Shown one piece after another: positions 34,171 through 39,869 of a DNA stretch of 41,701 nucleotides (positions within the stretch are counted from its first letter, which is position 1; the number at the start of each line of letters is the position of its first letter). The notes below the pieces were generated by a model that worked only from the letters and a program-made list of their open reading frames with translations, made no database searches and was not told the DNA's origin. Source of the stretch: a virus; IMG/VR virus record IMGVR_UViG_3300046804_001849, positions 1 to 41,701 of that record. One strand, written 5' to 3'. The translations under genes were made by a program, and so were the position numbers.

Positions 34171-34761
34171 TTATTTTATCCAACTTAGCACTTCGTATTT
34201 GCTACCTTCGGTTACTTCTATTATTGAAGAATTGTAGACATATGTTGATGGAAATATCAGCATTTCGTTAGCACCTATTTTATAAGATAAATTAAAATTT
34301 GGGAAATATACTTCTCCACCTGAATAATTATCATTAAATCCAAATATAGTTGAGATTCTTCTGTGAAAAGTTGGATGATCATCTATATGGTTGGAAAACA
34401 TTTGACCTTTTTCATACTTTACAATTTCAAAATTATAGTGTTCTGAAAATAGTATTCCATATGTTTGCATGTAGTCTTGTTCTACTGGTGCAAAGAAAAA
34501 TCTAAAAACTTCAGATATTTCGTTAATAAAAAAGTCTGCTGGACTTGCTATATCGGCAATACCCATAAATGGTATTCCAATTGTACTGCAATCTCTAAGT
34601 TTTGAATCTACAGCATCACTGTCTAGCGATCTAACTTCTGCTTTTGCCCATGCAAGTGTGCCGAGTGTTACTGCTGACTCTATTTCATCTATAAAATCTA
34701 GATCTAGGTCAATAACATTTTTATAAACAACAATTCCTGGTGCTAACTCTTGCTTTTCCAC
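34171..34761 (-). CDS. Prolyl 4-hydroxylase-like 2OG/Fe(II) protein, atypical active site
   Basis: This 196-residue protein starts with GTG (MEKQELAPGIVVYKNVIDLD) one base after the previous gene. The P4H-type fold is clear: FEIVKYEKGQMFSNHIDDHP with the metal pair His125-x-Asp127, then RRISTIFGFNDNYSGGEVYF, and the distal block IFPSTYVYNSSIIEV followed by TEGSKYEVLSW. In typical members the distal block reads FPS..YPHEV.PVT.G.RY. Here the third iron ligand is Ser178 and the 2OG-anchoring Arg is Lys188. It may be inactive, or use a different chemistry. It lies between a Thr/Pro-rich fibre unit and the glycosyltransferase. Confidence 0.7.
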   Translation of the reverse strand: MEKQELAPGIVVYKNVIDLDLDFIDEIESAVTLGTLAWAKAEVRSLDSDAVDSKLRDCSTIGIPFMGIADIASPADFFINEISEVFRFFFAPVEQDYMQTYGILFSEHYNFEIVKYEKGQMFSNHIDDHPTFHRRISTIFGFNDNYSGGEVYFPNFNLSYKIGANEMLIFPSTYVYNSSIIEVTEGSKYEVLSWIK

Positions 34762-34762
34762 A

Positions 34763-34993
34763 TTACCACTTTCCTAGTGGGCACTCAGCTTTTTCTAATT
34801 TTGTCTTCAAAAGCATAAAGCATCCACATTTTTTACATTGATTGCTAAGCTTTATCAATTCTGGACACGCTTTGCACATAGAAAATCTTTCTTGTGCTTT
34901 TTCTTCGGATGCACGTTCAACACTTGGATCTATCATGTCCCAAGGTCTAGTGTCACCCAAATTTTTCTTATATTCTTCCCATTTTTCAAACAT
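34763..34993 (-). CDS. Small zinc-ribbon protein (DUF6171-like)
   Basis: This 76-residue protein has a helical N-terminus (MFEKWEEYKKNLGDTRPW) and a Cys-rich end: CKACPELIKLSNQCKKCGCF, then a helix and ECPLGKW at the terminus. It is the paralogue of the plus-strand gene at 39870. The pattern CxxCP...CxxCGCFM..K..L..A.CP.GKW matches, from memory, DUF6171. One zinc ion is likely bound. It begins with TAGGAG 7 nt before ATG and a TATACT element, inside an inverted repeat that covers the start codon. Function is unknown; this one travels with the fibre-modification genes. Confidence 0.7.
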   Translation of the reverse strand: MFEKWEEYKKNLGDTRPWDMIDPSVERASEEKAQERFSMCKACPELIKLSNQCKKCGCFMLLKTKLEKAECPLGKW

Positions 34994-35034
34994 TGTTTAT
35001 CTCCTACATTAAGTATATATCATAAACAATGTTT
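34988..35034 (-). promoter_or_regulatory. Inverted repeat enclosing -10, ribosome site and start codon
   Basis: The perfect 13-bp arms (34988-35000 and 35022-35034) are separated by 21 bp. The right arm in the transcript contains the ATG of the zinc-ribbon gene, and the loop contains TATACT and TAGGAG. Read-through RNA from the fibre gene could form the hairpin and hide the start codon. RNA started inside the loop would not contain the left arm. Confidence 0.65.
35012..35017 (-). promoter_or_regulatory. -10 element of zinc-ribbon/modification cassette
   Basis: TATACT on the minus strand lies within the loop of the inverted repeat, about 19 nt before the ATG at 34993. It could start the downstream cassette separately from the fibre gene. 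Confidence 0.5.
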
Positions 35035-35040
35035 TTGCTA

Positions 35041-36606
35041 TTAAAGTGGTCCTCTAGATGTTGGGGTAAAGCTAAATGGAGTAAAGCTAAATGGTGCTAC
35101 TGGAGTAAAACTAAATGATACAAAGTTAAAGGCAGATACTGGGGTAAAACTAAAGTTTCCATAAGGTATAAAGCTAAATGCAGCTACTGGAGTAAATCCA
35201 AATGGAACAAAGCTGAAAGGTGTAAAGCTAAAGTTTGTATATGGAGTAAAGCTAAATGGCGTAAATCCAAATGGAGTGAAGCCAAATGCAGACACAAAGT
35301 TAAAGGCTGGGGTGCTACTTGTAGTAGTGGTTGTTGTGGTAGTAGTGCTAGTAGTTGGCGGAGCTTCGTAGCATGAAATTGCAGCTCCAGTACATGTGTC
35401 ATAGTATTCTAATGAACTTGCACAACTACTGGTTGTTCTAATTGCTCCTGATACTGGGGTACAGGTTGCTGATGTTGTTGTAGTTGTTGGTGTTACAGAA
35501 ACACAGCTTCCACCATTCCAATAGTATCCACATGACCAGCATTCGCCCTGGGTTAGTCCACTAGGTGATGGTGGACAAGTATTTGTGGTACTTGTTGTAG
35601 TTGTTGGTGTTGTAGTTGTTGGTGTTGTTGGGGTTGGTGGAACACACCCCAAACTTGCACCAGTGCAATCATTGTAGTATTCAAAGAATGATGGGCAGTC
35701 AAAGAAGTTCGGTCTATAGGCACCTGATGTTGGAACACATGTAGTGGTTGTAGTAGTTGGTGCTGTAGCACGGCAATAGCCACCATCCCAGTAATATCCA
35801 CATCCCCAACACACTCCTTCTGATAGCCCTGTTGGACTTGATGGACATGTGCTTGTAGTGGTAGTTGATGTAGTTGTACTAGTAGTCGTTGGTGGTGCCG
35901 ATAGACATGATATAAATAGGGTATCTACTAAATTACCGCACTCGTCGTACCAGTTTGTAACTTTGGCACCATAAGTACATCCAAACTGCCCTGGAGTATA
36001 ATCATTAAATTGGTTAGATGTTACATATGACTCAGAGCAGAAGTTAGTTGCCGTAAAACTTGTTGTTGGAGTTGAGCTTGTTGTTGATGTTGTAGTCGGT
36101 GTAGGAGTTGGTGTAGGAGTTGGAGTGTATGTTGCACAATTAATTGTTGGTGATGTATTTGATGACGAACCACAGTTCCATCCTGCTGGATTTCCATATT
36201 GTGACTTTAGGGTGAGACATGTTGATGTAACATCTTGTCCACTCTGAACAGCTGATGTCCCACTTGTTGATAGGTTTGCTCCTGAACAAAATGCAAAATA
36301 TGCATAAGTTGTTGTACTTCCACCACCAGTACTTGTTGGCGATGTTGTTGTAGGCGTATATTGAATATAATTATAATAATTAAAAGAAACACTTGTTTCA
36401 TAATCTACTAGGGTGTTATGGCTAGGATACTGAGATAGTGTTTGCTCATGAAGAACATTATCATATGTATTAGTATAGTTTTCATCTTGGATCTTAAGAC
36501 CTGAAGCTAAAATTGCAGCACGAGCTTGTGTTCTAGTTAATCCAACTAGATTAGGAACCTTAACCATTCCTTTTGAAGAAGCTATGTGTGCTGACGATCT
36601 TAGCAT
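35041..36606 (-). CDS. PASTA + Thr/Pro-rich + Cys-module + FTP-repeat fibre protein
   Basis: This 521-residue protein has, at about residues 14-82, a PASTA-like module (VKVPNLVGLTRTQARAAILA), known elsewhere for cell-wall peptidoglycan or beta-lactam binding. From about 85 to 430 runs of Thr/Ser/Pro (TPTPTPTPTPTTTS, TTSTTTTTTTTTS) separate Cys-rich modules: two copies of CW(G/S)CGYYW(D/N)GG(Y/S)C and three or more of a C...EYY(N/D).CTGA..(G/S)C type. Residues 435-516 are Phe-rich FTP repeats like those of the Hint protein, and it ends TSRGPL. AGGA lies 5 nt before ATG. It lacks a signal peptide, so is presumably a virion component made in the cytoplasm. Thr-rich linkers are plausible O-glycosylation sites (inference). 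Confidence 0.75.
   Translation of the reverse strand: MLRSSAHIASSKGMVKVPNLVGLTRTQARAAILASGLKIQDENYTNTYDNVLHEQTLSQYPSHNTLVDYETSVSFNYYNYIQYTPTTTSPTSTGGGSTTTYAYFAFCSGANLSTSGTSAVQSGQDVTSTCLTLKSQYGNPAGWNCGSSSNTSPTINCATYTPTPTPTPTPTTTSTTSSTPTTSFTATNFCSESYVTSNQFNDYTPGQFGCTYGAKVTNWYDECGNLVDTLFISCLSAPPTTTSTTTSTTTTSTCPSSPTGLSEGVCWGCGYYWDGGYCRATAPTTTTTTCVPTSGAYRPNFFDCPSFFEYYNDCTGASLGCVPPTPTTPTTTTPTTTTSTTNTCPPSPSGLTQGECWSCGYYWNGGSCVSVTPTTTTTSATCTPVSGAIRTTSSCASSLEYYDTCTGAAISCYEAPPTTSTTTTTTTTTSSTPAFNFVSAFGFTPFGFTPFSFTPYTNFSFTPFSFVPFGFTPVAAFSFIPYGNFSFTPVSAFNFVSFSFTPVAPFSFTPFSFTPTSRGPL
35059..35304 (-). repeat. FxFTP-encoding repeat, second copy in genome
   Basis: Encodes residues 435-516 (blocks such as FGFTPFGFTPFSFTP, NFSFTPFSFVPFGFTPVAAF). 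It is less regular than 24230-24592 but composed of the same pentads and the same NFSFTPV.AF junctions, which suggests exchange or common origin. Confidence 0.8.
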
Positions 36607-36613
36607 ATCAATC

Positions 36614-37246
36614 CTAAGCCGTTAGGTCACCTATTAATAGCCAAACATCTGTTTCTACTTTATATAAACCTGCTGCAGAATACTGAGCAGAAATCTTTTT
36701 GTTTGAATTTTTACTTCTGATAGTTACTCCAGCACCCTCAACAAAAGCTAGTTGTCCAGTTCCGTACTGGAATGCATCTATTCTTGTTCCTATCGGAAAA
36801 GCAACAGAGCTATTTGGTGGTACGGTAAAGGTAATGGCACTAGAAGAATTTGCATTCAAAGTTCTTCCAGAATCTTGCAATGCTAGCACGTGATTAGCTG
36901 TGTATGTTGCATATTGTGTATCTGTGTATGTTATCCAGGATGTGGCTGCTGTTGAATAGTATTGAATTTGATTAACAACATTTCCACTGTTATCTTGCTT
37001 AATAAAACAAACAATTCCGTGAGTTGGCGATGGTATTGCTAAATCTCTAGCCGATGGATTTAAGAAATTGTTAATTCCAGCAGTACTTGTCAAAACATCT
37101 TGGAAAGTTACTACTGAGTGAAAATCATGAGTTCCAGTCCAACTATAGTTTGCAGCTGTATTTGATAAACCTGCAATAGGGAACCAGGTATCAGTTTCTG
37201 AATCGTATACATAGGCTTTTTTAGGTGATGTTGATGTAGTAGACAT
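36614..37246 (-). CDS. Virion fibre-tip protein with shared C-terminal domain
   Basis: This 210-residue protein starts MSTTSTSPKKAYVYDSETDT; the ATG overlaps the previous stop as TAATG. The final 80 residues or so (ALQDSGRTLNANSSSAITFT, then PPNSSVAFPIGTRIDAF, ending VWLLIGDLTA) are homologous to the C-terminus of the 824-residue fibre. The N-terminal part (AYVYDSETDTWFPIAGLSNT) is distinct. It probably works as a fibre tip or a decoration protein of the tail. Confidence 0.65.
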   Translation of the reverse strand: MSTTSTSPKKAYVYDSETDTWFPIAGLSNTAANYSWTGTHDFHSVVTFQDVLTSTAGINNFLNPSARDLAIPSPTHGIVCFIKQDNSGNVVNQIQYYSTAATSWITYTDTQYATYTANHVLALQDSGRTLNANSSSAITFTVPPNSSVAFPIGTRIDAFQYGTGQLAFVEGAGVTIRSKNSNKKISAQYSAAGLYKVETDVWLLIGDLTA

Positions 37247-37701
37247 TATCCGATCTTTCTCCATCCGAGTGATGAATCATAAACATATATGGCAAGTGGC
37301 GAAGCATTCTTATCTACCCAAAGTGCACCTTCAGAAAATGTTTCAGTTGGCTCTTCGTTTTGATATATGGCTGTTGGTACCGATGGAGTTGGACCAAATG
37401 TGGATGTTGCATCTACCCAGATATACCCGTCTTCAGTTACCGTTGGTCTAGTTGCAGAAATAGATGAACCAATACCTTTTGAATTGATTGCACTAATTCC
37501 ATCAGCTAGAGTTTGTAGGTGACGAGCTATTGATGGATTTGGAAGGTTGCTTGGATTGGTATTTGATCCGTCATATGTGGCAGAACCATAGTGATAAAGC
37601 TTTAGGGCTGCTTGAATGTCTGCTGGATCATCATATCCAGGCATTTTTGTATTAAATAGTCCAGATCCACCCGAAGTGCCATCTATATTTTCAACAGTCA
37701 T
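37246..37701 (-). CDS. Small structural-region protein, unknown
   Basis: This 151-residue protein starts MTVENIDGTSGGSGLFNTKM. It has two W-V-D turns (GYIWVDATSTFGPTPSVPTA and GALWVDKNASPLAIYVYDSS), a pattern seen in phage fibre or tail-collar modules. The TGGTATAAT promoter, a short leader and AAAGGTGA with 6-nt spacing begin this two-gene unit. Role not recognised; the neighbour's fibre-tip domain suggests an adaptor between fibre parts. Confidence 0.55.
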   Translation of the reverse strand: MTVENIDGTSGGSGLFNTKMPGYDDPADIQAALKLYHYGSATYDGSNTNPSNLPNPSIARHLQTLADGISAINSKGIGSSISATRPTVTEDGYIWVDATSTFGPTPSVPTAIYQNEEPTETFSEGALWVDKNASPLAIYVYDSSLGWRKIG

Positions 37702-37719
37702 CTATTTTCACCTTTTTAA

Positions 37720-37728
37720 ATTATACCA
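37720..37728 (-). promoter_or_regulatory. Extended -10 promoter
   Basis: TGGTATAAT on the minus strand about 18 nt upstream of the 37701 ATG; the short leader includes AAAGGTGA. Confidence 0.65.
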
Positions 37729-38290
37729 CAGTAATCATTAAGTATACTATTCTTTGATCTGCTATGGATTGCCAAGAATTATCTACAAATTCTGCTGCTC
37801 TTATTGTAACTGGAAGAAATATCTCTTGACTTGTAATAACTACTTCTTCGATAGTTACTGAAGATGCTATTGGAGCAGTTCCAGATACTGAGTGCTGAAT
37901 ATTAAAGTTTGATGCAACTGGATTGGACACCATTTGCGGAAGTGCAATTTTGTAAATTGGAATATTTACAGTAACTTCACCGTCAACAAAAGTAACTTGC
38001 TTGTTTACACTATGTATGTTTGGAAGAAGTTTTACACGTCGCTCCCATACGTTGCCTACATCTGTAGACACATACTGATAAAGATACAAGTATTCATCAT
38101 CAGTAGTTAATAGGTTGATATACATATCAAAAAGCTGTGTATCCTGTGGATTAACAATGTCTGGCTTTCCATCTCCAAAAAGAATTAGGCTGCCACGATC
38201 TCCCTGAACACCAAAGTCTGTAGATACAACAATGCTAGAAGGTCCACCTAAAACAGCTAATTCTGTTGTTGATAAAATAACCTCAGCCAT
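37721..38290 (-). CDS. Structural-region protein, unknown
   Basis: This 189-residue, beta-rich, soluble protein starts MAEVILSTTELAVLGGPSSI. The segment GVQGDRGSLILFGDGKPDIV near the N-terminus recalls collagen-like or adhesin junction sequences that end phage fibre collars, but only faintly. It is coupled by TAATG to the preceding paralogue gene. No Cys or membrane segments. Confidence 0.5.
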   Translation of the reverse strand: MAEVILSTTELAVLGGPSSIVVSTDFGVQGDRGSLILFGDGKPDIVNPQDTQLFDMYINLLTTDDEYLYLYQYVSTDVGNVWERRVKLLPNIHSVNKQVTFVDGEVTVNIPIYKIALPQMVSNPVASNFNIQHSVSGTAPIASSVTIEEVVITSQEIFLPVTIRAAEFVDNSWQSIADQRIVYLMITVV

Positions 38291-38652
38291 TATGCACCAG
38301 TTACCTGATCAGTTACAGAAATTGTTCCAGTCAAAAGAGTGTGAATGTAATTATATGGGCTTGCAGTTTTACTTATTTCTACGTCGTATACATACTGTTC
38401 GCCAGCAATCATTGTTGTTGCATTTCCTGGCAAAATTGCACAAAGAATATGAGTTAAGTCACTTGATATTTCGGCATAACCATTAATTTGATTTGCTAAA
38501 CCATCTGTACCACGTGCTGTTGAGATGGTGAATTTAGCATTTCCATATCCAGACATATCAAAAACGGCACCAGTAGTATCTTTTGGATAAATTTTAAATT
38601 CATATGTGTCACCTTTATAGTAACTAATATTTAAATTTCCTGGAAATGCCAT
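38290..38652 (-). CDS. Small beta-sandwich virion protein (paralogue 2 of 3)
   Basis: This 120-residue protein starts MAFPGNLNISYYKGDTYEFK and ends YVYDVEISKTASPYNYIHTL, then LTGTISVTDQVTGA. It belongs with 31273-31641 and 38795-39181. The start codon overlaps the stop of a 12-residue upstream peptide (TGATG) with AGGA just before it, so translation is probably coupled. Confidence 0.6.
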   Translation of the reverse strand: MAFPGNLNISYYKGDTYEFKIYPKDTTGAVFDMSGYGNAKFTISTARGTDGLANQINGYAEISSDLTHILCAILPGNATTMIAGEQYVYDVEISKTASPYNYIHTLLTGTISVTDQVTGA

Positions 38653-38690
38653 CAGAGTCCTGCCTTACATATATTGGGGGTAAAAGTCAT
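38652..38690 (-). CDS. 12-residue leader peptide
   Basis: The minus strand encodes MTFTPNICKAGL and then a TGA that overlaps the next ATG (TGATG). Its own ATG lies 6 nt after TGGTATAAT, so it would be leaderless. It is too short for normal gene finding. It may serve mainly to bring ribosomes to the next gene, since that gene's own promoter region lacks any other ribosome route except AGGA inside this ORF. No function is claimed for the peptide. Confidence 0.5.
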   Translation of the reverse strand: MTFTPNICKAGL

Positions 38691-38696
38691 AAACTC

Positions 38697-38705
38697 ATTA
38701 TACCA
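38697..38705 (-). promoter_or_regulatory. Leaderless-type promoter of leader peptide
   Basis: TGGTATAAT on the minus strand, then GAGTTT, then ATG at 38690. Confidence 0.65.
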
Positions 38706-38711
38706 CTTTAA

Positions 38712-38795
38712 TTATTTTGTTTTATAAGTAACGTTATTGACTTTAATGATTGGAGGTTTTCCAACTGTTACATTTTTAATCTTAATTACAGCCAT
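38712..38795 (-). CDS. 27-residue basic peptide
   Basis: MAVIKIKNVTVGKPPIIKVN and seven more residues to a TAA stop. It is basic and beta-type. The ATG overlaps the previous stop (TAATG) and the frame is free of rare features. It sits between two paralogous virion genes. It may be real because of the tight coupling, but is too short to assign. Confidence 0.45.
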   Translation of the reverse strand: MAVIKIKNVTVGKPPIIKVNNVTYKTK

Positions 38796-39181
38796 TATAG
38801 TGTTCCCATACTTACGTCACCAATGACGTTTATTGTTCCAATGATTGGAGTCCAGATTCTGGTACCACCATTAATCAAGATTTCTAGATCAAAAGCTAGT
38901 TCGGCTACTACTCCACCATAACCTTCACCCCAGGCAGATGTAAGATCTGGAGTTGCTGTTATAACTGCATACCCATCGCCATGAGTAACTTCAAGTTCGT
39001 CGATAATATCACCACGATAGTCATATGTTGATGATGTATATATCCATCCAGATGTATCAAAAGTAGTAGCTTCGTCATTCTCTAGAAAGTCAATTCGGAT
39101 AGATGCGGTATCTCCTCTTACAACATTCCAGGTAAAGGAAATTGGTACGTCTCCGAATACAGATGGATTAAAGTTCGTCAT
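38795..39181 (-). CDS. Small beta-sandwich virion protein (paralogue 3 of 3)
   Basis: This 128-residue protein reads FTWNVVRGDTASIRIDFLEN early and RIWTPIIGTINVIGDVSMGT late. It is clearly related to the 31273-31641 gene (VTWTIVRGDTA, RIWTVLRGTF) and more distantly to 38290-38652. It is the first gene of the structural region after the 39213 terminator. The ATG lies 6 nt after TGATATAAT; no Shine-Dalgarno. Confidence 0.62.
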   Translation of the reverse strand: MTNFNPSVFGDVPISFTWNVVRGDTASIRIDFLENDEATTFDTSGWIYTSSTYDYRGDIIDELEVTHGDGYAVITATPDLTSAWGEGYGGVVAELAFDLEILINGGTRIWTPIIGTINVIGDVSMGTL

Positions 39182-39187
39182 ATCATA

Positions 39188-39196
39188 ATTATATCA
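39188..39196 (-). promoter_or_regulatory. Leaderless-type promoter starting the structural region
   Basis: TGATATAAT on the minus strand, then TATGAT, then ATG at 39181. It lies directly beyond the U-tract of the 39213 terminator. Confidence 0.75.
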
Positions 39197-39212
39197 TTAT
39201 AAAAATAAAAAA

Positions 39213-39257
39213 CTAGTGCCCAAGGCGTGGGTATGAGAGACAGACCTTGGACACTAG
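39213..39257 (-). terminator. Strong terminator between membrane-protein gene and structural region
   Basis: 13-bp arms (39213-39225 and 39245-39257, one G-U) with a 19-nt loop, followed in minus orientation by TTTTTTATTTTT. In plus orientation there is no U-tract, so it acts on leftward transcription. Confidence 0.85.
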
Positions 39258-39435
39258 CTAATAAAGTATAACATAAAATATATGTTTTTGATTGTTAATA
39301 AATTGTTATAAAGAATTTATATAAAAAGTACTTGACAAATATTTTTTATGTATATAATATATATATTAATTAATAGATAGATAGTAAATATATAATATAT
39401 ATCTTATAGTTATTAGTTTTTATATATTATAATAA
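39258..39435. other. AT-rich noncoding segment with possible rightward promoter
   Basis: No supported gene. Almost entirely A/T, with runs such as TATATAATATATATAT. TTGACA at 39332-39337 with TAATAT 17 bp or TATAAT 15 bp downstream could be a plus-strand promoter; it would read against the 39436-39705 gene. TTGACAAAT and the upstream GTTATAAAG resemble the promoters at 41064 and 41631. Confidence 0.4.
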
Positions 39436-39705
39436 TTATGATTTTTTGGAAATGTAATCTAGAAGAACTTCATACATGTGATCTATCTTCTGGTTCATTT
39501 CTCTTCTTAAAGCTTCAGCTTCTTTAACATCTTTTTCCAGTCTGTTTACCTGGTCCTTTAAAGATGATCCGCCGTTTGGTTTTAGTTCATGTTTGATTTC
39601 GTCAAAATAGTGTTTGACCAACCATCTGACACCGAGTGCCGATGCCGAAATAACGGAGGAGATTCCAACTACTACTCCTATGATGGTGTCCCATGCTAAT
39701 ACCAT
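39436..39705 (-). CDS. One-helix membrane protein with coiled-coil tail (holin candidate)
   Basis: This 89-residue protein has one hydrophobic helix at about residues 7-29 (TIIGVVVGISSVISASALGV, then RWLV), a charged linker (HYFDEIKHELKPNGGSSLKD) and a heptad-like helix (LEKDVKEAEALRREMNQKID). Membrane anchor plus cytoplasmic coiled coil is a common form for small actinophage membrane proteins, including holins. No endolysin is next to it, so holin is only a candidate role. It is followed by a long AT-rich gap and a terminator, so it is its own transcription unit. TATAAT is 9 nt from ATG. Confidence 0.6.
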   Translation of the reverse strand: MVLAWDTIIGVVVGISSVISASALGVRWLVKHYFDEIKHELKPNGGSSLKDQVNRLEKDVKEAEALRREMNQKIDHMYEVLLDYISKKS

Positions 39706-39714
39706 AATATTACA

Positions 39715-39720
39715 ATTATA
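39715..39720 (-). promoter_or_regulatory. -10 element 9 nt before membrane-protein ATG
   Basis: TATAAT on the minus strand, followed by TGTAATATT and ATG at 39705. Not TG-extended. No ribosome site is visible. Confidence 0.45.
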
Positions 39721-39793
39721 AACCCTTATTTAGCTCGGCGGTTTTTTCGGCGGCGAATAAGAGATACTATCCCCACTATGTATAAAACAAATA

Positions 39794-39819
39794 TACAAAT
39801 ATGGGAAAATATATTTGTA
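39794..39819. promoter_or_regulatory. 9-bp inverted repeat between divergent arms
   Basis: TACAAATAT / ATATTTGTA with an 8-bp spacer, between the leftward gene start (39705) and the rightward gene start (39870). A dyad of this size in a divergent control region is a plausible repressor site. No regulator is identified. Confidence 0.5.
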
Positions 39820-39820
39820 G

Positions 39821-39834
39821 GTCAATAAATTGAC
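39821..39834. promoter_or_regulatory. GTCAA-TAAA-TTGAC dyad overlapping a -35-like hexamer
   Basis: A perfect 5-bp inverted repeat. Its right arm together with the next base forms TTGACT, the likely -35 hexamer of the 39870 gene. Binding here would block that promoter. Confidence 0.45.
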
Positions 39835-39854
39835 TTTAAGTTCTCCGTGATGTA

Positions 39855-39863
39855 TGATATGAT
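39855..39863 (+). promoter_or_regulatory. Leaderless-type promoter of plus-strand arm
   Basis: TGATATGAT, then ATATAC, then the ATG at 39870 on the plus strand. TTGACT lies upstream, 17 bp from an overlapping TATGAT. Confidence 0.65.
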
Positions 39864-39869
39864 ATATAC

